Positions 15,443 to 28,194 of a stretch of 64,000 nt of DNA are shown piece by piece. The DNA lies in NCBI GenBank assembly GCA_910574455.1, contig CAJSYZ010000002.1:4179671-4243670 (forward strand), read 5' to 3'. How positions within the stretch are numbered: position 1 is the stretch's first letter; every line of letters begins with the position of its first letter. A program made the position numbers and the translations under genes. The notes below the pieces were generated by a model. It worked only from the letters and a program-made list of their open reading frames with translations. It had not been told where the DNA came from and did not search any database. Origin of the DNA: Trichaptum fuscoviolaceum (taxonomy: Eukaryota > Basidiomycota > Agaricomycetes > Hymenochaetales > Trichaptaceae).

Positions 15443-17557
15443 GTATGTGTGAGCGTCGATGCACCGTAGGCTCACTTCCGGTGCTCTCCTGTAGCAACTA
15501 TTCGTTTCCTTCTTCACTTCGAGTCGATCGCTAATGTGTGCATATGAATAGGACATCACAGTCACAAAGAACGGAAAGAGGAAGTCGCCACCAGACACCG
15601 ACTCTCAGGTTAATGTGGTAATTCTTCTACCTTCACGTGCAATGAATTCCTTCATTTCATGTTTACTTAATTTAAACCATCTCAATAGGCTAATAAGACT
15701 GTCAAGATCAATAAGTCATTGTTGATTGACATGGACACACAGGCCGGTGCCACAGTAAGTGTCAATTCTATGGTAATTGGCATTCAAGTTCGTATCTGAT
15801 CAGGCGGAAAGGACTTGAGTAAGAAGAGGAACCCCTCTGATATTCCTTATCGGCCTGAGGCCGACACGACGGTAAGTGCTTCTTTTCGATCTGCTCACTT
15901 GCCATGGATAACAGCTTTCTGACGTGTTGCAGCCGGAGATTGGATCCGCTACCTTTAATCGCAAGAGGCAGTTGCTGGTGGCTGATAATGAAGTAAGTGA
16001 GAGTCGATTGATACACTCTAAACGTGAGCATTCACCTTCTTTTCTTAATAGTCTGGTGGTCGAAAGATGTCGTTAGCACCTCGAGCACCATCGCTTGCAA
16101 TGACGAGAGTGTCCCGCACCCCCGGACCCGAAGTGATAGTGACTGGGGCTTATCAAGGTCATCGCAAAGTCTCTCGGACTACTAGCTCAGTTTGTCGAAT
16201 CAAATTCATTTCTATGACATATTTTGCTGATGTACGTATATGCAGACATCAGTGGGACTTGAGGACAAGGATCGAAATGAAGGAAGGGAAGGATCTCGCG
16301 TGCCAGGCAGGAAAAGGGCGACGAACCAGTGTCTCCCTCCCGGTACTCAGGCAGGATGGACTCATATTCTATTACCTTCACTATTTCGCGCAGTTGGAAA
16401 GTCCGTCACACCATGGCAAACCCCGGACAATAAGCTCATCAGCTCATTGTGGGGGAAAGTGTTTGATTCTGTGGAACTCATTTACGAAACTCAGTTCGCC
16501 GATATCTGTTCTCTAGTTGAGTCATTTTTACTTATTCTCAAATCACCTTTACCAAATTGAGATGCAATCCTCGTATTTCAGGCGGCCCAGAGATGCTCTG
16601 ATAGCTGGCGCAAGAAGCTGTTTGAGAAAGCTGAGCAATCAGTTGCTAGTTTTATCAGCGGCGAACAATCAAAGTCAATGCAAAACGAAGCAATTGTGAA
16701 GATGTTGCAGACGCTAGTTGACAAGAAGAAAGCCGAACCGTTTCTATGGGAAAGCTGGTATAGTATGGAGAGGGTAAGTAAAAGAGTATTTATTGTCACA
16801 TTTTGTGTCCATGCATTGACCCTAAATGTACAGAAGCAAGGACTGTTCTGCTCTGACCTTGTGGTCTCAGTGTTGTCCGTACACATTGTCTTGGCCATGG
16901 GTCGGCATAAAATACTAGACAGAAACACCATAGGAAAGCCTATCGGTGCCCTCGCCCTTGCGGCAACAGCGGTATCTATTTTTTTCAGTACTTATATTGT
17001 CCTTATTCGCTGATCTTCTCATGGATAGGTCAAGGTTGCCATTGATAAACAGGTGGCTCGGTTGCAAAATATCAAAGAAGAACTTGGCGGCGCTGAGTGG
17101 TATTTCACTAGCGCTCTGTGGCAGCCTCATACGGACGACTATGTTAACTTGTTGTCGAATCCCTCTTTCTTCACTGAATCAAACTGGGAAAAGGTTTGAT
17201 CCCGCCTCCTAGCTTACGATGCCAGTACAGATATCGATACGAGAAAGAACACCGAACTTGTTGGATCGGGTATCACTGGCAGGGACTTTTCCTTGTATTT
17301 TGATGTTGTAGATGCAGATTCGACCTGCGAGAAAGCGTATGACGAAGGCGCTGATAATTGGGAAGACGGAACCGACGGAACCGACGATAAGGGCGAAGAG
17401 CGTGAGGGGGCTGAGTATAGAGGCGAGGTGGAAGGTGATGCAGAGGACGAGCATGCTAATGCTGAGGGTGACGACAACCTGAGCGAGAGCGGGGACGAGG
17501 GTGTGTTGACAAGATTGAGGGCGAGGGCGAGGGCGAGGGCGAGGGCGAGGGCGAGGG

Positions 17558-17592
<35 letters not shown>

Positions 17593-18486
17593 ACGAGGAT
17601 TTAGGTGGAGATGGTGATCATGAGGAGGACGACGCTTCAAAATGGGATTCGGCTACGGACTGCGTAGACTTCTAAGGGCAAATCAATCACTGGTGAGCCT
17701 CTTCTTTTCGTTTCTGTCCGTGCGCTCAATATTATATTAGCATCGACTTGCAGAGCAGCCTTCGTTTCTACTGGTACGCCAAAGAACATGCAGAATTGAA
17801 GGCACGGCAGCGAAATGTGGCCTGCCACTGCCCGTCACGGCAGAGGTTCGGGATAATGTCGTGGCGGATCCCATGATTGCGACTGCTATGCTTAGTCTTG
17901 CGTAAATGACTGATGTACTTGAACGCTGAGGCACTGATAGCTACATAATGTTGTCTTATATATTTCTGATGCAATGAAATACTTGGATCGTTCTTATGCA
18001 CTTAGACTCTTGAGCACTGCAATTCGTCTTACAACACTTATGTACTGCTGTAATTAAAGGATGATACACTGGAGCACTGGGGTGCTGAATGCCTGAAACA
18101 CTTAGAGCACTGATTCAGCCATCTTTCCTTATTTAAGCCAGCCCGCACTTATTTCAGCCAACTTGTCCTGAATAATGGGAGGACATGCATGAATAAGTGA
18201 AGCTTGCCTTATTTAAGACTTCAGTCTCTCAGGACGTTTAAGTAACACTTAAGTCACTTTCAGCAGAAAGTAGTTTCCCTGATGGAGTCTCGGCGCTTAG
18301 TACTTATCATGTTCAAAAGTTGAAGTTCTCAGGGTCAGGCTGCACGCGTGGCAGAAAATAGACGCCCACCGGCATGAACTACTAAACGTTGTCTAGGCGT
18401 TGACTGCGTCGGCCAGCGAATTGTCAGTGCTACGGACCACTAAGCATCTTCCTTTCGCCACAACTTCTGGCTACGCTTCGCCTCTC

Positions 18487-20837
18487 ATGGCGCGCTGGAA
18501 ATCACTATGGATGCTTGCCACAGCCTGTGGTGTGGCAACTGCGTACGAAGTTCCCTTCGCGGACACAGATTATTCCTCTCAAGCATGCTCGGGGATGTGG
18601 GGGAACTCGAAAGCGTTTATAAATGGTGAGCAATGATTTCCAGCTAGTAAACTTATGATCTGACTACTCATTCCCAGTAACATTCGATGAGACTTCACAA
18701 GGGCAGCTTGCAATGGTCATCTATGAGTGGAATGACAACCAAATGCTTGGAAAAGTGACTTCATTGGATGATGACTCTCTTCCAGTTAGCATAAATATGC
18801 CTATTGGCAGTCCAACTCGTTGAAGAGCCTTGCTTACCACTCTATTCAGCAGAAAACATACGTGTGTACATCTGATGCCCTCCGTGGTGGTTTCTGCGAC
18901 ACCAGCGATCTGGGAAAGTTCATCATCGACCTGCCTGAGGGCAAGTCTCTCAACGAGACTAGTTTTTGGACGGCCCGACTTGGTTTCCGCACAAACAACA
19001 ACACAAACTCAGAGGAAAATTCCACATCACCCGGCAATGACACCTTGTCGTCTGGAGAGCTCACCATTCGCCAAGACTCGCAATCCGGTGTTGACATTCT
19101 ATGGTACGACCAACCCATTCGTTATTCAGTCAGTAAAACAGGATACTATTGCGTTGGTACGACGTCCATTACCTCTGAAATATACTTTCTGTTGAATTTC
19201 TGAATAGCCATTGTACCTGTAACGGTCTTGTCCTCCGAGAAGCGTGCTGAGACCGACGTCCCCTTCCATCCGCCATATAAAGGCACGATACTTTTCAAGA
19301 ATACATTCAACGGGAAACTTCCCGCTTCAGAGTACCCTAAAGTCAACGTATGTTCAGCATAACAGATACGGCCGATATGCTCTGCTCACGTCAGGATAGT
19401 TTTACTTCTTGTTATTCTTGCTTTATGCTCTGGTCGCTGCAGCATGGGGCTGGCTTTGCTATAAGCACAAGGAAGAACTTCTTCCAATACAGGTAAGCTT
19501 GTGCTTCACTGAGCTATTCGCAGCTCATAACAACATCTTGAAGTACTACTTGTCAAGTCTCGTTGCGTTCTTGGTGATTGAAATGGTCGCGAACTGGGGT
19601 AACTGTCTACTTCATGCAGGGGGTTCACTCTCACTTACATCGAGTCACCAGCGTATTATAGATATCTCAATGCCCACGGCAGAGGGACAGCATCAACAGT
19701 CTTCCTATTCGTTGGTACGCACTTTAATAACCTGACTTAATTTGGGTTTAATAATGTGCTTGCGTAGTTGCCATTCTTGATGCTGGACGGAACGCGTTAT
19801 CTTTTTTTATGCTTCTTGTCGTAGCTCTCGGACTCAGCGTTGTCACGGAATCACTGGGAAAGACTATGAACAAATGCGTCGCCCTCGCTGCGGCTCATTT
19901 CGTTTTTGGAGGTAATCGTTTACTACCCGATCTGTGTCCACATGGCTCATATCTGCTTATACTTTAGTTCTCTACGCGGTGGGAATCGTTGAACTCGAAC
20001 TCGAATCGACGTCGGCGCTGGTCCTGCTTCTTTTCGTGATTCCTTTGGCCTTCACGCTGAGCGGATTTCTGTTATGGATCATGTTTGCTTTAAACCGTCA
20101 GGCAACTACCTGCTCATTTTAATCTGGTGACTGATGATCCCTTGCAGAAACTACCACACAACTAGCGGCGCGCAAGCAACGCTATAAGTTGTCGATGTTC
20201 GTGAAACTACATCGCATCCTATTGAGTGTGGTTCTTGTCGTTGCCATATTTTTCGTCGTTTCGTCACTGTCCTTCTCTAACCGTTTGGCTGAGGGTACGT
20301 CGTCAGTTAAACGATTACGTCCCGCTTTGCTGATCCTCAGGATCCAGACTTCGCTGCTAACACATGGAAAATCCGATGGTGGCTATTGGACGGTTGGTTG
20401 GCCCTTCTGTATTTCGTGGCTTTCGTGGCCATTGCATATCTTTGGCGCCCAACGGCTCACAACAGAAGATATGTCTCAGATCATCTTCTCTGTATGACAC
20501 TTGTATTGACAACCTCTTTTTGGCTTTCTCTACATTAGCGATGTCGGATGAGCTCGCGCAAGAAGACGAAGATGCAGAGGACTACGACCTGGAAGCAATC
20601 GAATCAAGGTCACATACCAGACACTTTGATGACGAAGATGACGATGCGACACTCGTAGGGCGTCGCGGACCCGCTTCTGTCATTGGAGAGGATGCCGTTG
20701 TATTCGAGATAGGTGATCAGGAGTTAAGTGACGACGATGAACCCAAATCTGCTGATAAGCGACGAACAGAGCAACATCATGGCGATGATTTAGAGCGACA
20801 AGGCCTGATGAATGGGGATAGCCATAAGGACGATTAA
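18487..20837 (+). CDS. PTM1/GPR107-family seven-helix membrane protein
   Basis: Twelve exons join in frame: 18487-18625, 18678-18784, 18853-19156, 19208-19347, 19400-19492, 19544-19598, 19652-19714, 19768-19911, 19968-20096, 20148-20294, 20348-20490, 20539-20837. The chosen ATG gives a signal peptide (MARWKSLWMLATACGVATA) that an upstream in-frame ATG would spoil. A lumenal domain follows (VTFDETSQGQLAMVIYEW, KTYVCTSDALRGGFC, YYCVAIVPVTVL). Seven hydrophobic segments begin at FYFLLFLLYAL and end with LLDGWLALLYFVAFVAIAYL. The acidic cytosolic tail starts MSDELAQEDEDAEDYDLE. The order matches the Lung-7TM/PTM1 family of Golgi and endosomal proteins implicated in membrane traffic. The exact subfamily is not certain. 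The end lies 128 bp from the RPB2 stop, tail to tail. Confidence 0.88.
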
Positions 20838-20965
20838 TACCTACCATTAACCGCATCTTCTCGTTTCCTTTCCCTGTATTTACTTGCTGTTATGAGCTTC
20901 GTAAATTAAAACATGCTTCTAAAGTACAATAAATCTACGATAACAAGATTTAGTGTGCGGAGCAA

Positions 20966-23900
20966 TCAGTCTCTGATCCTCCCTGTTGACACTGTGTACA
21001 GGCGAGCCGCAATATTCATACTTTGTAGTTCCTATTAGGCAGGTTGAGCACAAAATATTGAGCTCTTAAAAAAGTTGCGTACCTGGAAAAGGAGCTTTGC
21101 TGCGTAAGGAATGTATAGTTGCGAAACAGCTGTCTTGTTCTTGCATGCACGACATTCGAAGCTTTGCTTTTTCTATGAGACTATCAGCAACTGGATTCGA
21201 ACGAGCAAGCTCATTGCAGAAACTTACCAAGTTGGCTATAGCAGTAAGACCACATCTAAAGGAAACTCATGAGATACAACTACAAGCTAAGACGGCGAAA
21301 ATACATACATATCGCACACATGTATGCGATAGGCATCACTGGCGTCGAATAGACGTTCCTTCAAGAATGCAGCAATTCCATGAGAGATCATACAATCACG
21401 CTGCGAATATATTAGCAATCATATAACCTCAATCACTTTCCAGACCGTACCTCCATTTCTCCGAATCGAAGGCCACCATCACGACTACGACCTTCGACTG
21501 GCTGCCTAGTGAGGATCTGTACAGGACCACGAGCACGAGAATGGATCTTGTCATCTACCATGTGCTTCAGCCGCTGGTAGTACGTCGGGCCGAGGTATAC
21601 TTGCGCCTGCAACTTTCTTCCCGTATGTCCATGGTACATGACCTCCAGACCACGCGATTGATATCCTCTGTCGCGCAACCATTGCGATACACTATCAACA
21701 GTCAAGTCTGTGAAAGGGGTGGCATCACCTTCATGCCCTACTAATGTTGCCAACTTTGAGAGCAGACATTCAACCAAATGTCCGATTGTCATACGAGAAG
21801 GAATGGCATGCGGGTTGATGATAATATCTGGTGTAATTCCCTCTGCGGTAAACGGCATATCTTCTTGCCGGTACGTGATACCGATAGTACCCTTCTGACC
21901 GTGACGAGAAGCAAACTTATCTCCAATTTGAGGAACACGAGTTGAGCGAACCCGAATCTTGACAAATTTCTGCCCGTCGTGGTTCGTTGTAATCAGTACC
22001 TGATCAACAATACCATTTTCTGTACTTTTCAGAGGTGTGGAGACGTCGCGCCGTGTGTGATTACGCGTTCGCTGACCCAGTTCCTCACTATCGGGTGGAA
22101 TAGGCGCGGTCTTGCCAATGATGATATCTTCACCACGAACACCCGTTCCTGGGGCAATTAGACCATCGCTTTCCAGTTTATCGTATGTGCCATGTTTCAT
22201 ACGCAAGGTGGTATCACGAGTAGGTTTTTCGAATTCTTCAAGTTGCTGAATGCCACTCTTCTTCTCTGTGTCCATATACGTCCGGTAATACAAGCTACGG
22301 AAAAGGCCACGATCAATTGAACTTTGGTTCATGATGACCGAATCTTCCTGATTGTAGCCACTGTAACACAGGATAGCAACAATTGCGTTTTGTCCCGCAG
22401 GCAGCTCTCGGAATTTCAGATATTCCATAGATCGTGTCGTCGCCAAAGGCTTTTGCGGATAGTACAATATGTTTGCCATAGTATCTTGGCGTACGATGAA
22501 GTTCGTCAGGTAAATTCCCATGGCTTGTTTCCCCATAGCAGATTGATACGTGTTACGAGGAGACTGAGATAAGACAAGTAAGAAATCAATTTCGAACTTA
22601 GATTTAGATGGTAAAAGTACATTACCTGATTATGATCGGGAAACGGAATAATACTCGCACAGATACCTAAAATCATGCTAGGATGGATCTCGCAATGTGT
22701 CCAGGTGTGAACGTTTGGAACAGATTTTATACGAGCGGCAGGGTCAAAGTCGTTATCAGCTCGAGGATCAAGACCTTGACGAATTAATCTGGACTCCACA
22801 AGGTCATCTGGCGTCATGCAAATCATAACTGTCTCCTCTTCCTCTGCGTCAAGGTATTCGATAACGCCCGACTTAACCAATGAACCCCATGTGAAAGGCT
22901 CTTTTTTCTCTCCACCGCCCTCGCCTGCATCGCCGTTGGCACCCTCTGCTTCTGGTTCATTGGCATTCTCAGGGTCTGTCCCTAATCCTCCGCCAGACTC
23001 TTTGTCCTTGTGCTTCTCCTGCAACCATCTGATATGTTCGCGTTTCAGTTTCAACCGACCATCCTCGACTATGAACAGAGGACGGCAGACTCGTCCAGCA
23101 TCAGTATAAATGCGTAGCTCCTTCTCGCGAATGTCGCGCACGACCGACACTTCGGGACTGATATCATCACGTCGTCTGAGTGTACGAATGGTCTTGACTA
23201 GATTCGTCGGATCACGATGAATACCCAGCCACACTCCATTAACGAATACCTTCGTCAAATTCGTCGACTGCGCATTCTCTTCCAAGCTTTCCAGACCCCA
23301 CTCCTCTAGAAACTCGATTACCGGCGCTGAGAATGAACCGACTGAGATGGTCGACATGAGCGCAAGATTCTTGACCAAACCACAGGCTTGTCCTTCCGGC
23401 GTTTCCGCAGGACATACCATTCCCCAATGGGTATTATGTAGTTGACGGGGCTTTGCTATTTTACCCTCGCGTCCGAGAGGCGTGTTGCACCGTCGCAAAT
23501 GCGAAAGCGTTGATGCATAGGTATATCTGTTCAAAACCTGCGATACACCAGCCTTTGTGGACATTGATTTCTTCTGGTCGCCCCAATTGCCAGTTGCAAG
23601 CGAATATTTCAAGCCAGCAGTGATTGTGTTTTGTTTTATGGCTAGATTGATGTTGAATTCTTTATGCATCTCGACGCACTAAAGTATAAATATTAGCATA
23701 TAACGCCTGTTTCACTTTTGTTTTAACGAACCTTTTGTAGGTATCTGTACACATCTTTCGTAACCTTTCGGAACAACATACGGAACAAACCAGCAAGAAG
23801 CGGTCCTGCAAGATCCAAACGCTTTTTCCCGAAGTGATCACGATCGTCAAGTTCCCGGCGCTCAAGTGCGGCTAGAAGAAGTCGATGGATCATATATCCA

Positions 23901-25298
23901 AAGAAGTAGGCTTTCTTCGACTCTGAGCCTTCAGACATAGAGACGTGCGGCAACATTTCTTTCTGAAGAATCTCTTGTGCATAGCGGAGACGTTTCTCTC
24001 TATTGAGACCAGTCGCGGTACCACGGTTTCCAATAAAGTCAAGAGCAATCTGATGCAGAATAAGCATGATACAAAGATATTCCGAAGTGGCCGTACCTCG
24101 CGGTCCTGAATGACAAAACCATCGTCTATACACGGCTTCAACATCTCCAGAAGTTGTGTGTCGTTCATATCATAGCAGATGTGCTCCAGAATGTCTCGAT
24201 CTGAAATAACACCCAGTGCACGGAAAACAACCCAGATGGGAATGTCAACCTTTATGTACGGAATTGTCGCTTTCATAACGTTGCCGGACTGAAACAAAAA
24301 AATGAGTCAAAGTATACTCAACATTCGTGAAAAACAACGCACTGTCTTGTCCTGGTTCCTGTGATACATCTTAACCTGGAACTGACTAATGGTCTTTCCA
24401 CCTTTTTCGACGGCACTTCGAATCTCCGCCAGGAAGTTGATTGGAGACGGCTGTGCTTTGGCGAAAACATACACATGATTAGTCGCCATACGCTCTTGAG
24501 CAATCAACACCTTTTCCGATCCATTAATGATGAAATATCCTCCCGAATCGTAAGGACACTCATTCAGCGTGTACACTTCCTTCTCATGTAGGTCATGTAG
24601 AATACAGTAGGAAGAGCGCAACATGATCGGGACCTGAAAGAGAGAGTATCGTTAGGTAAAGACTGGTCAATTGGACCTTGCACATACTCGTCCAACAAAC
24701 ACTCTGAGGGGTTCTTGATCCTCTTGTTCAGTTTCCCAGATTGTATCACCAGTGTCAGGGTCTTCGTGACCAAGAAGCACCTTCTTAGACATTTCCACAT
24801 ATAACGGCGCACAGTAGGTCAAATTACGCAGTCGGGCTTCTTGAGGAAAGATTGGCATGGTAGACCCATCCGCCTCTGTTATAGTCGGCCGGGAAAGATA
24901 GATTTGACCAAATGCAATTTCATATCGACGCTGTAAACATGTTTAGCATGACTATATTACAGGTCAAACAGCACAATCTCACAGTCGCATCTTTATCCCC
25001 TCCCGTGTGTTGATCTTGTTGGTCTAATATCAACTCTGCATTCTCATCTACAAGCTCCTGCATCGTATTTTGCACGAATTCATCGAAAGAGTCCAGTTGC
25101 TGTCGAACAAGACCCTTCTCGTTGAAGAAGGCTGTAATGACCGTCCAACAATCTTCCTGCGTGAACTCAGCGTCTTCCTCTTCCTCATCTTCATCCATTG
25201 CTTGCTGAGTCTGATCATAGAATGGGTCTTGCGATGGTTCAAACTCTGTTTTTGGTCAGAAATATAGTTCTGTAAAATGCATGCATAAACTTGCCCAT
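20966..25298 (-). CDS. RPB2: DNA-directed RNA polymerase II second-largest subunit
   Basis: Twelve exons join in frame to 1250 aa: 25295-25298, 24983-25245, 24688-24930, 24343-24633, 24097-24288, 23732-24049, 22626-23678, 21451-22563, 21309-21400, 21228-21255, 21083-21172, 20966-21031. Recognisable blocks: [20 protein letters not shown] (N-terminus); [91 protein letters not shown] (hybrid-binding and active-site region); and the C-terminal zinc site VCDICGL ... FECRACKNK. The sequence is RPB2, not the Pol I or III paralogue, in the blocks around [18 protein letters not shown] and the terminal AAKLLFQEL. Length agrees with yeast (1224 aa). The first exon is only ATGG and its intron is GC-AG (GCAAGT donor); initiation at ATG 25198 is the alternative. 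Essential for mRNA synthesis. Confidence 0.97.
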
Positions 25299-25843
25299 TG
25301 CTGCCTATAATGGACTCTGCACAAGTGAAAATCGGATGAGCGCGGCGAAGGCGAACCTGCTGCCTTCGACAACCTTATTTCCCGTGAAAACAGAGACAAA
25401 TATGAGCACAATGGCGAAGGGGCAGCTACACAGATGAGAGTTCGCGTGGAGGAGCCGCTTGAACAGTGGGCGACGCGACAACAGGATTTGTGTTCCTGTT
25501 TGCTCGTGCTTGGTAAGCGCCTTCGAGGGCGGGCGTCTAAATGTCTTACTAATAGTACTAAATTATTTGCGAACGCTGTGGGTGCACAGCAGAGCCCGCT
25601 ACCAATGTTGGGTAGATCTATTACAATTTAGAATGAATAAATTTCTATATATATGTGACAATGATTATAAGTCATAAGAGTCTTTTATATGCAAAGGAAA
25701 GGAGGCCGTCCTAGTCGGTTTAAAGTGGGGATGAGCTATAAACGGGATAGGAGAGCACGGGTGGGCTGCCTGTGGGATCGTCGAGTCGAGCGAAATGTCT
25801 GCGAAATGCGTTAGCGCTAGACGTGGCAGAGAATGTTGGAGTG
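25299..25843. other. Intergenic, RPB2 upstream region
   Basis: About 545 bp between the RPB2 start and the end of the ZZ-finger gene, both on the minus strand. It should hold the RPB2 promoter. No coding sequence or clear TATA box was found. Confidence 0.5.
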
Positions 25844-27191
25844 TTACCTAAGTATGAGCATGTTCACCTTTGAGGGAAGATTATGAGTGAGCATGTGTCG
25901 CGGACACTCAGAAGGGATGACTCACAGGTGCTTTGAATACGAAGAAAAAATGATTGCGGTTGTGTGTATCCAGGCCTTCGCAGAAGTCGCACAGATCCTT
26001 TGCGCAATATGTACATCGGAACCATTCACCCTTGATCGTTTGCATACAGCGATCACAGAGTACGGCAGTGTGACTGATGGATTTCAAGTATGCTTTGAGA
26101 GGCGTCAGAAATGAGTGAGCATGTTTTATGGTGTGGGAGTGTCACACCTTTTGGGTTTGAGGTGTTTATGAAAAGGGGAGGGGGCCCCGCAGGGACCTTG
26201 TACCTAAATTTTTATTTGGGATAGGTGGGAAATGTGGGAAGACGTTGCTTACAGTGTAGCTGGGAGGATCGGCGATGACGACTCGATGAGTCGGTCAACA
26301 GGTCGGTTCAATTTAAAGAATATGTGAGTTGGGTCATGCAAAATATACGACTTCAGTTCGCAATTTGCACACTGAGTAGATGGTTAGGTGAGCGTGACAG
26401 GGGAAGGAAGACGTTCTTGAACGCACCAGACTGTAATGTTGCGCAATTGAAGACGTGCATGACGCGCACTGGTATCGCGTGCCAACTATGTTGTGACCAC
26501 AGCCTTTGCATGAAATGTGATGGTCGAGCGAATCTGGAAGTGCGTGAGTGGGTCCGTGCATCAGCAGTGGTCGCTGAAGCTTAAGCAGGAAAGCATGAGA
26601 GGGGTGAATCTCGTGAACGAGACTAATAGAGAGAGGTATTATAAGATGTTATGATGAATAAAATGTTGAGGATTCCAAACCTATAACAGGATCGACAAAG
26701 GATGAATTTCATACAGGAAGCGCACTTGTAGTACGTTCCAGAATTGAGAGACGAATTGCAGATTGTACATTCATCTGAATTCTCGTGATCTGCATGAACA
26801 GTGAGTAAAGTGAGAAGAGTGGCAATATAGAGTGGACTGAGTATGGCTAACCGACATCGGTCCAACCTGACGTGTTCCAAAAGAACTCGATATATGCATG
26901 CCTGAAGGAGATGAGTGCATGATCAACACCAGCGCTCTCAATGCAGTTTGCGCAGAGCTCGAATCCTCGGCAGAGCTCGCTGTCTCGCACAGGGAGAGCG
27001 GGTAATGGACGGGATGAGAGAGGTCTAGAGGATACGGGTGTGCGGTGGTGTCGTGGGAATGGGTGAGGTGTGTTCTGGCCGCAAGTGAAGCACACGTAGC
27101 GTATGGAGTCCAACAGCTCACCGCAGTTCGAGCAGTCGGTGCATGTCGCGGGTAGCTGCAATGCGTCAAGAGGAGTCTCTGCGTAGTCCAT
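25844..27191 (-). CDS. Protein with four ZZ-like zinc-finger modules
   Basis: Minus-strand exons encode successive Cys/His modules. (1) From ATG 27191: CTDCSNCGELLDSIRYVC, then FELCANCIESAGVDHA. (2) About 26790-26690: CTICNSSLNSGTYYKCASC, then CRSCYR. (3) About 26650-26270: HHISCKGCGHNIVGTRYQC, continued after an intron by CANCELKSYILHDPTHIFFK. (4) About 26080-25930: HTAVLCDRCMQTIKGEWFRC, then KDLCDFCEGLDTHNRNHFFF. A short last exon ends KAPVNMLILR and TAA at 25844. The spacing (C-x2-C, RY-x-C-x2-C, C-x2-C, then H-x3-H) is that of ZZ fingers, which bind proteins or histone tails. Exon ends inside modules 1 and 2 are less certain, and the gene may extend upstream of 27191. Confidence 0.6.
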
Positions 27192-28194
27192 GTGTTTTGT
27201 TGGCGGAAATGAGTTTCAGATAAAGACGTTCTTGTAATAAAGGATTGGCGTACGTACGGCGGTGTAATAATCGGGTGCGGAAGTATTGCAGTGTATCATA
27301 GTTTGGTGCGGTGAAGATGTAGCCCGGGAACCAGAGACGAGGGGAGCTGGGAGGCCTGCTAGGAGAGGGAAAGAGTATTGCATATGCAGGCGCTTGAGTG
27401 GATGTATGAATGCGCGGAGATAGCCGAAGGAAGCGCCGGCTTAGTCATGTAGCTTTTTATGGTAATTTATATAGGGTTTCAGACTATATGCGCAGTTCGC
27501 TGGTGTAGGAAGGCCAAAGCAATAAATGTTGGGGGGATGAGAATCAGTAAACGAAATATGGAAGGAGTCGGCTGCGTACAGCTTTACTAATGCCAGGGCT
27601 GTCCCTATCACCGGTGCTTCCCACTGTGAATCAGCGGATGGTATAAGGGATGAGAAGCTGGGCTGTAGTGCGGTGCTGAACATGATAAAGAAGGCGAGAA
27701 GGCGTGATGAAATGAAAGCAAGGAGATGAAAGGGGAGCCGATGCAGTGATTATCGCGGAGCGGAGTAGATGATAATAAGGTTGAGGGGAACGAGGGTGAT
27801 GAATTACAGTTTAGAAGCTGAGTGTGGGAATGAGAGGAAGTATTTATGGCATGTATGTGCAATGAAGCGGTTTGCCTTCGAAAAGGTGTGAATCCTATTT
27901 GGGTGATAGAATAGGCCGGTACGAGCGCTGCGAAGCTTCGAGCGTAATGTCGGTGAAAGATGTAGGTCTGTGGGTCTTTTTTTGGTCTTGATGGCACATG
28001 TGCTCACTAGGAGGAGCAAAGAAGCGTGATATTAGAAGAGGATACGAGCACATGTGGGTAATAGGAGAAGAAGAGAATGTGGTATAAAAAAAGGTCGAAT
28101 AGATACAAAGATGATATGAAATGATGCGCGCATAGAATACATGCAAAGAAGCAGAGAAAGTTGCAGAAGCCGTTAAAATGAAGAGCGCGAGGCA
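27192..28194. other. About 1 kb without a supported gene
   Basis: Only short, overlapping frames on both strands with no recognisable motif. It contains a purine-rich plus strand and may hold the 5' region of the ZZ-finger gene and the 3' flank of the next gene. Confidence 0.5.

Larger units (their letters stand above)
6693..17675 (+). pseudogene. Repeat-family gene copy B, broken
   Basis: The first exon (6693 to about 7170) encodes a basic, strongly coiled-coil N-terminus (MSTQRQTRAKNKEKHPG, then EEKEKRK-type heptads), the part missing from copy A. Exons at about 7377-7708 and 8027-8153 and many short ones follow. The chromovirus at 8736-15442 is inserted at an intron donor (GTATG target duplication). 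The homologous helical exons lie at about 16583-16970. The last exon has a premature TGA at 17197-17199, where copy A has CGA, and a 2-base gain near 17500 that throws the acidic tail into an Arg-Ala frame. I conclude it no longer makes the full protein. Function of the family unknown. Confidence 0.65.
7521..18284 (+). repeat. Tandem duplication, unit B
   Basis: Matches unit A (1-5754) apart from the LTR element 8736-15442 with its target duplication, the absence of the hAT-like element, small indels and point changes. Position 7802-7819 holds a perfect palindrome, ACTACTACTAGTAGTAGT, replaced by a different short run in unit A. Confidence 0.9.
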
